In this document: piece by piece, positions 37,629 to 46,632 of the stretch
How positions within the stretch are numbered: position 1 is the stretch's first letter
How the letters are laid out: the number at the start of each line of letters is the position of its first letter
Assembly: GCF_014636935.1 (NCBI RefSeq)
Contig: NZ_BMES01000001.1
Location: 1,245,782-1,309,781 of the forward strand
DNA: 64,000 nucleotides
Source: Alsobacter metallidurans
GTDB lineage: Bacteria; Pseudomonadota; Alphaproteobacteria; Rhizobiales; Beijerinckiaceae
Direction of reading: 5' to 3'
Notes under the pieces: generated by a model
Seen by the model: only the letters and a program-made list of their open reading frames with translations
What the model was told of the DNA's origin: nothing
The model's database searches: none
Program-made: the position numbers and the translations under genes

Positions 37629-38861
37629 ATGAGCGAGCCCCTCGTGGTTGTCGGAAACGGCATGGTGGCGGCGCGCCTCGTGGAGGAGATCTCCACCCGG
37701 GCGCTCGGCCGCTACAGCATCCTCGTCGTCGGCGAGGAGCCGCGTCCGGCCTATAACCGCGTGCTGCTGTCGTCGCTGCTGGCCGACGAGATCGCGGACG
37801 CGGACCTGGAGCTGAAGCCCGCCGCCTGGTGGCGCGCCAAGGGCGTCAGCACCCTGTTCGGCCGCGCCGTGACGGCGATCAACCGGGAGGCGAAGACGGT
37901 CGCGCTCAGCGATGGCCGTGTGCTGCCTTACGGCAAGCTCGTGCTGGCGACGGGCTCGCGACCCATCCGCCTGCCCAAGCCCGGCATGGACCTGCCCGGC
38001 GTGATCACCTTCCGCGATGTTGCAGACGTCGACGCCATGCGGGCCGCCGCCCGCCGGGGCTGCCGCGCGGTGGTGATCGGCGGCGGGCTGCTTGGGCTGG
38101 AAGCCGCCTACGGCCTCGCCAAGGCGAGCGTGCCGGTGACGCTGATCCACCTCATGGACCGCCTAATGGAGCGCCAACTCGACGCGCCCGCGGCCGCGCT
38201 GCTGGCCGACGCCATGCGCCGGAACGGCGTCGAGGTTGTACTGCAGGCCGACACCGCCCGGGTGATCGGAACCGAGCGCGCCGAAGGCGTCGAGCTCACG
38301 GACGGGCGCGTGCTGCCGGCCGACCTTGTGGTTTGCGCCGTGGGCGTGCGCCCCAACGCCGACCTCGCCCGCGCGGCGGGGCTCGACGTCGGCCGCGGCG
38401 TCCAGGTCAATGACGGCCTGATCGCGTCCGATCCCGCCATCCACGCCATCGGCGAATGCGCCGAGCATCGCGGCGCCTGCTACGGCCTCGTGGAGCCCGG
38501 CTACGAGATGGCGGCCGCGCTGGCGCGCCGGCTCTCCGGTGACGCCTGGGCGGTCTACGGGGGCTCGGTGCTCTCCACCAACCTCAAGGTCTCGGGCGTC
38601 CCGGTTTTCTCCGCCGGCGACTTCTCGGGCGGGGAGGGGACGCAGGACCTCGTGTTCACCGATGCGGCCGCCGGCGTTTACCGCCGCGTGGTGCTGAAGG
38701 GCTCCGCCGTGGTCGGCGCCGTGCTGGTCGGCGACGCCACGGACGCCCTCTGGTACCGCGACCTCATCCGCTCGGGCGAGAGCGTCGCCTCCATGCGCCA
38801 TTCGCTGGTCTTCGGCCGCGCCTTCTGCGCCGAAGCCGCCCCCCTCCTCGAAGCCGCCTGA
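37629..38861 (+). CDS. FAD-dependent oxidoreductase of the nitrate assimilation operon (NirB N-terminal/NasB-like)
   Basis: A 410-aa pyridine nucleotide-disulfide oxidoreductase. The FAD motif is VVVGNGMVAARLVEEI near residue 5 and the NAD motif is VVIGGGLLGLEAAYGLA near residue 142. ATGSRPIRLPKPG and CAVGVRPNADLARAAGL are family segments. It matches the first domain of large NirB/NasB proteins but stops before the BFD and siroheme domains, so it probably passes electrons from NAD(P)H to NasA or NirA. It lies 7 nt upstream of nirA. Confidence 0.88.
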   Translation: MSEPLVVVGNGMVAARLVEEISTRALGRYSILVVGEEPRPAYNRVLLSSLLADEIADADLELKPAAWWRAKGVSTLFGRAVTAINREAKTVALSDGRVLPYGKLVLATGSRPIRLPKPGMDLPGVITFRDVADVDAMRAAARRGCRAVVIGGGLLGLEAAYGLAKASVPVTLIHLMDRLMERQLDAPAAALLADAMRRNGVEVVLQADTARVIGTERAEGVELTDGRVLPADLVVCAVGVRPNADLARAAGLDVGRGVQVNDGLIASDPAIHAIGECAEHRGACYGLVEPGYEMAAALARRLSGDAWAVYGGSVLSTNLKVSGVPVFSAGDFSGGEGTQDLVFTDAAAGVYRRVVLKGSAVVGAVLVGDATDALWYRDLIRSGESVASMRHSLVFGRAFCAEAAPLLEAA

Positions 38862-38868
38862 GGTTCCC

Positions 38869-40650
38869 ATGGGCGACGATTTCACCCCCGACCAGAAGCG
38901 CTACCTCGAAGGCTTCGTGTCCGGCGTCCAAGCGTCGCGCGCCTCCAAGGGCCTGGCCACGATCGGCGGCGCAGGCGCGCCCCCGGCCGGCGAGGCGGGC
39001 CATGATGGCCCGGACACGATCCACCTCGAAGCGCAGGACCGCACCACCGCGGCCGGCAAGAAGCTCGTCGACCAGGAGAAGTGGAAGCGCGAGGAGCATC
39101 CCTTCGACGCCTATCCGCGGCTGAAGGAGCAGGCGAGGGCGGACCAGTTCCCCAAGCCCGCCGACAACTTCCGCTGGCGCTATTACGGCCTGTTCTACGT
39201 CGCGCCCGCGCAGGACAGCTACATGTGCCGCCTGCGCATCCCCAACGGCATCCTCAAGGCGCACCAGTTCGAGGGCGTCGCCGACCTCGCCGAGCGCTGC
39301 GGCGGCGGCTACGCGCACGCCACCACGCGCGCCAACCTGCAGTTTCGTGACATCCCGGCCCGCTGCGCCATCGACGTCGTGGAAGGCTTGATCGACCTCG
39401 GCCTCACGGCCCGGGGCTCGGGCGCCGACAACATCCGCAACGTCACCGGCGACGCCACCGCCGGGATCGACCCGCAGGCGCTGCTGGACACGCGCCCCTA
39501 CGCCCGCGAGTGGCACTTCCACATCATCAACGACCGGGCGCTTTATGGGCTGCCGCGCAAGTTCAACGTCTCCTTCGACGGCGGCGGCCGCGTGCCGACG
39601 CTGGAGGACACCAACGACATCGGCTTTCAGGCGGTCCAGGTTCTGGACGGCGCCGGCGTCGAGCCCGGCGTCTGGTTCCGGCTCATCCTGGGCGGCATCA
39701 CGGGCCACCGCGATCTCGCCCGCGACACGGGCGTGCTGGTGAAGCCGGAGGACGCCACCAAGGTCGCGGACGCCATCGTGCGCGTCTTCATTCGCGAGGG
39801 CGACCGCACCAATCGGGCGAAGTCGCGCCTGAAATATGTGTTGGATTCCTGGGGCTTCAGCAAATTTCTTGCTGCAGTTGAATCAGAACTTCAGCTGCAG
39901 CTCCCGCGTGTCGACGCCGCCTTCGTGGCGCCGCGCCCGGCGCAGGACCGGCAGGCCCATATCGGCGCCCACCCGCAAATTCAGCCCGGCCTGAATTGGC
40001 TCGGCGTGGTGCTGCCCGTCGGCAAGATGACGTGCGAGCAGATGCGCGGCCTCGCCGCCCTGGCGGGCGACATGGGTGACGGCGACATCCGCCTCACCGT
40101 CTGGCAGAACCTGCTGATCTCCGGCGTGCCGGACGCCCGGCTCGAGGCCGCAAAGCGGCGCATCGAGGTGCTCGGGCTCGGCTGGAAGGCGACCAGCGTG
40201 CGCGCCGGCCTTGTCGCCTGCACGGGCAGTAAGGGCTGCCGCTTCGCCGGAGCCGACACCAAGGGCACGGCCGAGGACATCGCCGGCTGGTGCGAGGAGC
40301 GCGTCGCGCTCGACCAGCCGGTCAACATCCACGTCACGGGCTGCCACCACTCCTGCGCCCAGCACTATATCGGCGACATCGGCCTCATCGGCGCGCGCGT
40401 CTCCGTCAACGACGACGGCGACACCGTGGACGGCTACCACCTCGTGGTCGGCGGCGGCTTCGGGGAAACCGGCGCGATCGGCCGCGAGGTGCTGCGCGAC
40501 GTGAAGGCCACTGACGCGCCCGCTGCCGTTGAAGGGCTTCTCCAAGCCTGGACGCAGCATCGCGCCGACCCGGCCGAGAGCTTCCAGTCCTTCACCCGCC
40601 GCCACGAGCCCGACGCGCTCGCCGCCTTCGCGCAGGGAGGCGCCGCATGA
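38869..40650 (+). CDS. nirA: NirA-type ferredoxin-dependent nitrite/sulfite reductase
   Basis: A 593-aa siroheme/[4Fe-4S] reductase that converts nitrite to ammonium. The cluster ligands are C451 and C457 in CTGSKGCRFAG, and C492 and C496 in GCHHSCAQHYIGDIGLIGA. The two-fold repeat of sulfite/nitrite reductase domains is visible, with GYAHATTRANLQFRDIP in the first half. The N-terminus FTPDQKRYLEGFVSG is shared in pattern with the next gene product. Its stop overlaps the next start by 4 nt. Nitrite is favoured over sulfite because nasA and cysG are in the same run. Confidence 0.93.
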   Translation: MGDDFTPDQKRYLEGFVSGVQASRASKGLATIGGAGAPPAGEAGHDGPDTIHLEAQDRTTAAGKKLVDQEKWKREEHPFDAYPRLKEQARADQFPKPADNFRWRYYGLFYVAPAQDSYMCRLRIPNGILKAHQFEGVADLAERCGGGYAHATTRANLQFRDIPARCAIDVVEGLIDLGLTARGSGADNIRNVTGDATAGIDPQALLDTRPYAREWHFHIINDRALYGLPRKFNVSFDGGGRVPTLEDTNDIGFQAVQVLDGAGVEPGVWFRLILGGITGHRDLARDTGVLVKPEDATKVADAIVRVFIREGDRTNRAKSRLKYVLDSWGFSKFLAAVESELQLQLPRVDAAFVAPRPAQDRQAHIGAHPQIQPGLNWLGVVLPVGKMTCEQMRGLAALAGDMGDGDIRLTVWQNLLISGVPDARLEAAKRRIEVLGLGWKATSVRAGLVACTGSKGCRFAGADTKGTAEDIAGWCEERVALDQPVNIHVTGCHHSCAQHYIGDIGLIGARVSVNDDGDTVDGYHLVVGGGFGETGAIGREVLRDVKATDAPAAVEGLLQAWTQHRADPAESFQSFTRRHEPDALAAFAQGGAA

Positions 40651-42257
40651 GCATCACCATGCCGACGACCTTCGCCACCCCGGTGCTGCCCGACAGCGCG
40701 CCGTTTTCGCCCGAGCAGCGCTCCTGGCTAAACGGCTTCTTCGCGGGCTTGCTGTCGCTCGACGGAGCCGGCGTCGCGGCGCTTACGCCCGCGGAGGGCG
40801 CAAGCCTGCTGGGGGGCTCGCCCGCCGCCGAGGACGACGACGCGCCCTGGCACGACCAGACGCTCCCCATCGCCGAGCGCATGTCGCTGGCCGAGGGCAA
40901 GCCGCTGCCCCGGCGCATGATGGCCGCCATGGCGCAGCAGGATTGCGGGCAGTGCGGCTATGTCTGCGAGACCTACGCCAAGGCGCTGGCCGACGGGGCC
41001 GAGAAGCGTCTGAACCTGTGCGCGCCCGGCGGCAAGGAAACGAACCGCATGCTGAAGAAGCTTGCGGAGGAGCTGGGCGACGCTCCCGCCGCCACGGCGC
41101 CGGCCGTCCTTGCGGGCGCTGAGGCGCCGGCCGAGGAGCCGCGCGGCTACTCGCGCGATGCGCCAGCCCCGGCCGTGTTCCTGTCCCGCCGCCGCTTAAA
41201 CCAGGAAAGCTCCGCCAAGGAGACCCACCACATCGAGTTCGACCTCAGTCGCGCCGGCGTTGCGTATGAGCCCGGCGACGCCTTCGGGATCTATCCGAAC
41301 AACCCGGTCGCGCTGGTGAAGAGCATCGGCCGCCACCTCGGCATCCCGCTCGGCGAGCCCATCACGGCCCAGGGCCAGACCCGCAGCCTCGGCGACTGGC
41401 TCACCCACGTGAAGGCGCTGTCGCCCGCGCCCGACGCGCTGTTCGCGCTGCTCGCGCAGGAAGCCGCCGACGCGGGCGAAAAGGCGAAGCTCTCCCGCAT
41501 GGCCGAAGGTGAGGGCGCCGACGGCTACGACGTGCTCGCCGCCCTTCTGGCCTTTCCGCACCTCGCGCCCTCGCCCTACCGCCTGATCGAGGCGCTCGAT
41601 CCGCTCGCCCCGCGGCTCTATTCGATCTCGTCCTCGCCCCGCGCCAACCCCGGCCGCGTCAGCCTCACGGTGGACGTGGTGCGCTACCAGGTGGACGAGC
41701 GCGTGCGCTTTGGCGTCGCCTCCACGTTCCTGGGCGCGCGCGTGCGCGAGGGCGACCCCGTCCGCATCTACATCCAGAAGGCCCACGCCTTCGGCCTGCC
41801 GCAGGATCCGACGACCCCCATCATCATGGTCGGCCCCGGCACCGGCATCGCGCCGTTCCGGGCGTTTCTGCAGGATCGGTTGGTGACGCGCGCCAAGGGC
41901 GAGGCGTGGCTGTTCTTCGGCCACCAGCGCGAGGCGTCGGATTTTTTCTACCGGGAGGAGCTGGAGGAGTTCCAGCGCAAGGGCGCGCTCACCCGCCTCT
42001 CGACCGCCTGGTCCCGTGACGCCGGGCCCAAGACCTACGTGCAGGACCGCATGCGCGAGCAGGGCGCCGACCTGGCCGACTGGCTCGACCGCGGCGCGCA
42101 CTTCTACATCTGCGGCGACGCCACCCGCATGGCCAAGGACGTCGAGACCGCGCTCGCCGACATCCTGGTCGCCCACAGGGGCCAGGACGAGGCAGCCGCA
42201 CGCGCCGCCATCGCGGCCCTCAAGGCGCAGGGTCGCTATCAGGCGGACGTGTACTGA
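40647..42257 (+). CDS. Fe-S/flavoprotein reductase, CysJ-like FAD-NADPH module with N-terminal four-Cys cluster
   Basis: A 536-aa electron-transfer protein. Residues 19-34 (PFSPEQRSWLNGFFAG) resemble the start of CysJ and NirA. C100-x2-C103-x3-C107-x17-C125, in a GQCGYVCETYAKAL...LCAPGG context, resembles the RnfB-type [4Fe-4S] motif. The rest is the CysJ/P450-reductase fold: RLYSISSSPR for FAD, VGPGTGIAPFRAFLQDR and FYICGDATRMAKDVE for NADPH. The FMN flavodoxin domain of CysJ is missing, apparently replaced by the Fe-S module. It probably delivers NADPH electrons to NirA and/or NasA. Both ends overlap flanking genes. Confidence 0.88.
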   Translation: MSITMPTTFATPVLPDSAPFSPEQRSWLNGFFAGLLSLDGAGVAALTPAEGASLLGGSPAAEDDDAPWHDQTLPIAERMSLAEGKPLPRRMMAAMAQQDCGQCGYVCETYAKALADGAEKRLNLCAPGGKETNRMLKKLAEELGDAPAATAPAVLAGAEAPAEEPRGYSRDAPAPAVFLSRRRLNQESSAKETHHIEFDLSRAGVAYEPGDAFGIYPNNPVALVKSIGRHLGIPLGEPITAQGQTRSLGDWLTHVKALSPAPDALFALLAQEAADAGEKAKLSRMAEGEGADGYDVLAALLAFPHLAPSPYRLIEALDPLAPRLYSISSSPRANPGRVSLTVDVVRYQVDERVRFGVASTFLGARVREGDPVRIYIQKAHAFGLPQDPTTPIIMVGPGTGIAPFRAFLQDRLVTRAKGEAWLFFGHQREASDFFYREELEEFQRKGALTRLSTAWSRDAGPKTYVQDRMREQGADLADWLDRGAHFYICGDATRMAKDVETALADILVAHRGQDEAAARAAIAALKAQGRYQADVY

Positions 42258-45097
42258 TGACCGCCACCCGCACAACCTGCCCCTATTGCGGCGTCGGCTG
42301 CGGCGTGGTCGCCACGCCGGATGGGCAGGGCGGCGCCGCCATCGCGGGCGATCCCGAGCATCCGGCGAATTTCGGGCGGCTTTGCTCCAAGGGGTCGGCG
42401 CTGGGAGAGACGCTCGGCCTCGAGACGCGCCTGCTCCACCCGATGATGCGCGACGCGGGCGGCGCCCTGCGGCGCGCGAGCTGGGACGCGGCGCTGGATC
42501 GCGTTGCCGAGGGCTTCGCGACAGCCATCCGCCGCCACGGCCCAGACAGCGTCGCGTTCTACCTCTCCGGCCAGCTCCTGACCGAGGACTACTACGTCGC
42601 CAACAAGCTGATGAAGGGCTTCATCGGCTCAGGCAATGTCGACACCAACTCGCGCCTTTGCATGGCGTCGTCGGTGGCCGGCCACAAGCGCGCGTTCGGG
42701 TCCGACACCGTGCCGGGCTGCTACGACGACCTCGACGAGGCCGACCTGCTGGTGCTGGTCGGCTCCAACGCGGCCTGGTGCCACCCGGTGCTTTGGCAGC
42801 GCATGCAGAAGTCCCGGGAGCGTGGCGCCCGCATGGTGGTGATCGACCCGCGCGGAACCGCGACCGGGGAGGGAGCGGACACTCATCTCGCCATCCGGCA
42901 CGGAACCGACGCCGTGCTCTTCGCCGGGCTGCTCGTGCACCTGGCGGACGCACGCGCCGCCGCGCTGCCCTTCATCGCCGACCACACGTCCGGCTTCGCG
43001 CTGGCGCTGGCGGCCGCGCGGGCGCTCGCCCCCAACCTCGCCGAAGTCGCGGCCAAGACCGGGCTTGCTGCCGCCGACCTGCGGGCCTTCTTTTCCGAAT
43101 GGGCCTCCACGGAGCGCGTCGTCACGCTCTACTCGCAGGGCGTGAACCAGGCGGTCGCCGGTACCGACAAGGTCAACGCCATCATCAACTGCCACCTCGC
43201 GACCGGCCGCATCGGTCGGCCCGGCATGGGGCCGTTCTCGCTTACAGGCCAGCCCAACGCCATGGGCGGGCGCGAGGTCGGCGGCCTGGCCAACCAGCTC
43301 GCGGCCCATATGGGCTTTTCGCCCAGCGAGGTGGACCGCGTCGGCCGCTTCTGGGGCGCGCCCATGATGGCGACCCGCGAGGGCCGGAAGGCGGTCGACC
43401 TGTTCGACGCCATCGAGCGGGGAGCGATCAAGGCGCTCTGGGTGATGGGCACGAACCCTACCGTGAGCCTGCCCCGCGCCGACGCTGCTCGCGCCGCCAT
43501 GGCGAAGCTCGACCTGCTGGTCGTGTCCGAAAACGTTCTGTCCACCGACTCCTCCGCCGCCGCGCACGTGCTGCTGCCCGCCGCCGCATGGGGCGAAAAG
43601 GACGGCACGGTCACGAACTCCGAGCGGCGCATCTCCCGCCAGCGGCCCTTCCTGCCGATGCCCGGCGAGGTCCGGCCCGATTGGCAGGCCTTGGCGGGCG
43701 TCGCGGCACGGCTCGGATGGGGCGAAGCCTTCGCGTTTGACGGCCCAGCGGCCATATTCCGCGAGCATGCGGCGCTGTCCGCCTTTGAAAACGCTGGCGC
43801 GCGCGACTTCGACATCGGCGGGTTGGCGACGCTTTCCGACGCCGCCTACGAAGCCTTCGAGCCGACGCAATGGCCCGTGCGCCGCCCTGCCCACCCTCCC
43901 CTTGAGGGGGAGGGTCGCCGCGAAGCGGCGGGGTGGGGTGAAGGTCGTGCAGGGCGCGATCCGGCCGTAAGCAGCTCGATGCCCGGCGTCACCCCACCCC
44001 GCCGGTCTTTGGCCGTCGACCCTCCCCCTCAAGGGGAGGGTGGGGCTGCGCCCTCGGTTGCGGAACCCCGGGGGACGGCCCGCCTCTTCGCCGACGGCCG
44101 GTTCTTCACCCCGGACCGGCGCGCCCGTTTCGTCGCGATCGCCGCGGCCCAGCCGCCCCGCGTCACACCGGAGCATCCGCTTGTTTTGAACACCGGCCGC
44201 GTCCGCGACCAGTGGCACACGATGATGCGCACCGGGCTTTCGCCCCGCCTCGGCGGGCATCGGCCCGAGCCGACGCTGGAGGTCCATCCCGACGACGCGG
44301 ACCGCTTCGGCCTGAGCGACGGCGGGCTCTGCCGTGTTTCCTCCGTTCACGGAGCCGCCACGCTCCGCGTCGCCGTCTCAATGGCCCAAACCCCCGGGAC
44401 GGTGTTCGCGCCCATTCACTGGAACGACGAGACGGCCGCGGACGCCCGCGTGGGCGCGCTGGTGCACGCGGTCGTGGATCCGTTCTCCGGTCAGCCGGAT
44501 GCCAAGGCCACGGCCTGCGCGGTCGCGCCCGTCGCGTCGACGCTGAGCGGCTTCGTGCTGTCGCGTCGCCGGATCACGCTGCCCCGACGCATGTTCTGGG
44601 CGTGGAGCGCCATCGTGGGCGGATACGTCGCGCGCCTTGCGGGTAACGGAGCCGCGGCCGAGATACTCGCAGCCCTGGAGGCCGCGCTGCCGGGATGCGA
44701 AATAGCCCGCTATATCGACGCCGAGCACGACGTCGGGCGCGCGGCCCTGATCGTCGACGGGCGTCTGGAAGCGGTCGTCTACACGGCCCCGGCCGGCCAG
44801 GAACCCGGCTGGGCCGGCCTCCTCGATCTCTGGGCGAAGCCAAAACTCGAGCGGCGCGATCGGCTCGCGGTGCTTTCGGGCGCGGCCGGGCCCGCCGGCT
44901 CCGACGATGGCCCGCTCGTGTGCGCCTGCTTCGGCGTCAGCGAAAACCGCGTCCGCGCTGCGGTCGCGGGCGGCTGCCGCGACCCAGCCTCGCTCGGAGC
45001 GGCCTTGAAGGCGGGCACGAATTGTGGCTCCTGCATCCCGGAACTGAAGCGCCTCGTCGCGGCCGCAGACCGACCGATGGCGCTCGCCGGAGAGTGA
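42257..45097 (+). CDS. nasA: NasA, assimilatory nitrate reductase catalytic subunit, with in-frame repeat insertion
   Basis: A 946-aa molybdopterin oxidoreductase that reduces nitrate to nitrite in the cytoplasm. The N-terminal [4Fe-4S] ligands are C8, C11, C15 and C43. C135 in SRLCMASS is the likely Mo ligand. The C-terminus carries a BFD-like [2Fe-2S] domain with C889-x-C891 and C923-x2-C926, which receives electrons. Between QWPV (ends 43880) and GTARLFADGRFF (starts about 44074) about 60 codons are mostly palindromic repeat sequence, read in frame and absent from normal NasA. The start overlaps the preceding stop (TGATG). Confidence 0.93.
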   Translation: MTATRTTCPYCGVGCGVVATPDGQGGAAIAGDPEHPANFGRLCSKGSALGETLGLETRLLHPMMRDAGGALRRASWDAALDRVAEGFATAIRRHGPDSVAFYLSGQLLTEDYYVANKLMKGFIGSGNVDTNSRLCMASSVAGHKRAFGSDTVPGCYDDLDEADLLVLVGSNAAWCHPVLWQRMQKSRERGARMVVIDPRGTATGEGADTHLAIRHGTDAVLFAGLLVHLADARAAALPFIADHTSGFALALAAARALAPNLAEVAAKTGLAAADLRAFFSEWASTERVVTLYSQGVNQAVAGTDKVNAIINCHLATGRIGRPGMGPFSLTGQPNAMGGREVGGLANQLAAHMGFSPSEVDRVGRFWGAPMMATREGRKAVDLFDAIERGAIKALWVMGTNPTVSLPRADAARAAMAKLDLLVVSENVLSTDSSAAAHVLLPAAAWGEKDGTVTNSERRISRQRPFLPMPGEVRPDWQALAGVAARLGWGEAFAFDGPAAIFREHAALSAFENAGARDFDIGGLATLSDAAYEAFEPTQWPVRRPAHPPLEGEGRREAAGWGEGRAGRDPAVSSSMPGVTPPRRSLAVDPPPQGEGGAAPSVAEPRGTARLFADGRFFTPDRRARFVAIAAAQPPRVTPEHPLVLNTGRVRDQWHTMMRTGLSPRLGGHRPEPTLEVHPDDADRFGLSDGGLCRVSSVHGAATLRVAVSMAQTPGTVFAPIHWNDETAADARVGALVHAVVDPFSGQPDAKATACAVAPVASTLSGFVLSRRRITLPRRMFWAWSAIVGGYVARLAGNGAAAEILAALEAALPGCEIARYIDAEHDVGRAALIVDGRLEAVVYTAPAGQEPGWAGLLDLWAKPKLERRDRLAVLSGAAGPAGSDDGPLVCACFGVSENRVRAAVAGGCRDPASLGAALKAGTNCGSCIPELKRLVAAADRPMALAGE
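43890..44044. repeat. Head-to-head palindromic repeat pair embedded in frame in nasA
   Basis: A 155-bp element with perfect 28-bp terminal inverted repeats (43890-43917 and 44017-44044), each containing CCCTCCCC and GGGGAGGGTCG-type blocks. Inner arms GGCGGGGTGGGGTGA also pair. The spacer between units is about 50 nt. The same unit occurs singly at 4928-4981. It keeps the reading frame open and adds a Pro/Gly/Arg-rich segment to the protein. Confidence 0.9.
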
Positions 45098-45101
45098 GCA
45101 A

Positions 45102-46556
45102 ATGACCGCGCGTCCGCGTCGCCCGACGCCGACAGCCCCCGCCCGCATCGCCGCGCTCGCGGCCTTGCCGCTGTTCCACAAGCTGGAAGGGCGCCGCGTC
45201 GTGCTGGCTGGCGGCGGAGACGGCGCGGCGTGGAAAGCCGAGCTGCTGGCGGCCGCGGGCGCAGTTGTAGAGGTCTATGCCGCCGAGCCGGGCGACGCCA
45301 TGCGGGAGATGGCGGAGCGCGAGCACCCGGGGCGTGTGGTTCTGATGGGTCGCCCCTGGACTCCGGATGTCCTGCGCGCCGCCGCAATGGCGATCGCGGA
45401 CGTGGAAGGCGAGGCTGAGGCGCAGGCGTTCCGCTGCGCCGGGCGATTTGCGGGCGTGCCCGTCAATGTGGTCGACAAGCCGGCCTTCTGCGATTTTCAG
45501 TTCGGCTCCATCGTCAACCGCTCGCCGCTGGTGATTGGCATATCGACCGACGGCGCCGCGCCCGTGTTCGGTCAGGCGATCCGCGCCCGCATCGAGGCGC
45601 TCCTGCCCGACGGCCTCAAGGCCTGGGCGGAAGCCGCCAAGCTGTGGCGCCCCTTTGTTCAGCAGCGCGAGCTGCCGTTCCGCTTGCGCCGCGCTTTCTG
45701 GGAGCGCTTCACCGACCGCGCGCTCGCGCGTCCCGACGCCGCGCCGCAAGACGCCGATCGGGACGCCATGATGGAGGTGCTCGAGACGATCGCGACCGAG
45801 CGCGCGTCGCCAGTCGGCTCGGCCGTGTTCGTCGGCGCGGGACCGGGGGATCCGGAACTGCTGACACTCAAGGCCGTCCGCGCGCTGCAATCGGCCGATG
45901 TCGTGCTGTTCGACGATCTGGTGGACGGCCGCATTCTCGATCTCGCCCGGCGCGAGGCCGAGCGCATCGGGGTCGGCAAGCGCGGCCATCGCCCGTCCTG
46001 CAAGCAGGACGAGATCACCGCCCTGATCGTCGAGTTGGCGCTGGCCGGCCGCCGGGTGGTCCGCCTTAAGGGCGGCGACCCGGCCGTGTTCGGGCGGCTC
46101 ACCGAGGAGCTCGACGCCTGCCGCGACGCCGGCGTGCCCACCGAAGTCGTCCCCGGCATCACGGCCGCGTTCGGGGCCGCCGCTTCGCTTGGCGTCTCGT
46201 TGACGGAGCGCAGCGCCGCCCGCCGCCTCCAGTTCGTCACGGCGCACAGCCAGGACGGCTCGCTGCCGCAGGATCTCGACTGGAAGGCTCTGGCGGATCC
46301 CCGCGCCTCCACGGTGGTGTATATGGGCGTGCGCACGGCGCCGGCGCTGGTCGAGCGCCTGCTGGCCGAAGGCTTGCCGGCGGCGTCCCGCGTTCTGCTG
46401 GTGGAGCGCGCCACGACCGAGACGCAGGCGGTGCGCTCCTGCGCGCTCGCCGAATTGCCCGGCGTCCTCGCCGCGGACCCGCCGAGCGGGCCATGTCTGA
46501 TCATCCTCGGCGCCCCGGCAGCCCAATACGCGGCGCTTGCCACCCTCGGGGCGTAA
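45102..46556 (+). CDS. cysG: CysG, siroheme synthase (uroporphyrinogen III methyltransferase plus precorrin-2 dehydrogenase/ferrochelatase)
   Basis: A 484-aa bifunctional protein making the siroheme cofactor of NirA. The N-terminal domain has an NAD-binding fold, RRVVLAGGGDGAAWKAELL, and FQFGSIVNRSPLVIGISTDG. The C-terminal SUMT methyltransferase begins near residue 245 with VFVGAGPGDPELLTLKAVRA and contains VVRLKGGDPAVFGR and VPGITAAFGAAASLGVSLT. It is 4 nt behind nasA in the same operon. The NAD-binding loop departs from the usual GGGxVAxRK, so the dehydrogenase half may have changed activity. Confidence 0.94.
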   Translation: MTARPRRPTPTAPARIAALAALPLFHKLEGRRVVLAGGGDGAAWKAELLAAAGAVVEVYAAEPGDAMREMAEREHPGRVVLMGRPWTPDVLRAAAMAIADVEGEAEAQAFRCAGRFAGVPVNVVDKPAFCDFQFGSIVNRSPLVIGISTDGAAPVFGQAIRARIEALLPDGLKAWAEAAKLWRPFVQQRELPFRLRRAFWERFTDRALARPDAAPQDADRDAMMEVLETIATERASPVGSAVFVGAGPGDPELLTLKAVRALQSADVVLFDDLVDGRILDLARREAERIGVGKRGHRPSCKQDEITALIVELALAGRRVVRLKGGDPAVFGRLTEELDACRDAGVPTEVVPGITAAFGAAASLGVSLTERSAARRLQFVTAHSQDGSLPQDLDWKALADPRASTVVYMGVRTAPALVERLLAEGLPAASRVLLVERATTETQAVRSCALAELPGVLAADPPSGPCLIILGAPAAQYAALATLGA

Positions 46557-46632
46557 CGCGCTCCGCTCTTTCGGCGAACCTCCCCGGCCTCCCGGCGTTG
46601 AACCGCGTGTTTCAGCCCCAAGGAGGATCGCT

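Noticed and set aside
38869-40650. CysI-type sulfite reductase
   Set aside because: The sequence fits NirA-type reductases and the operon contains nasA, nitrate transport and cysG; a sulfite role remains possible only as a side activity.
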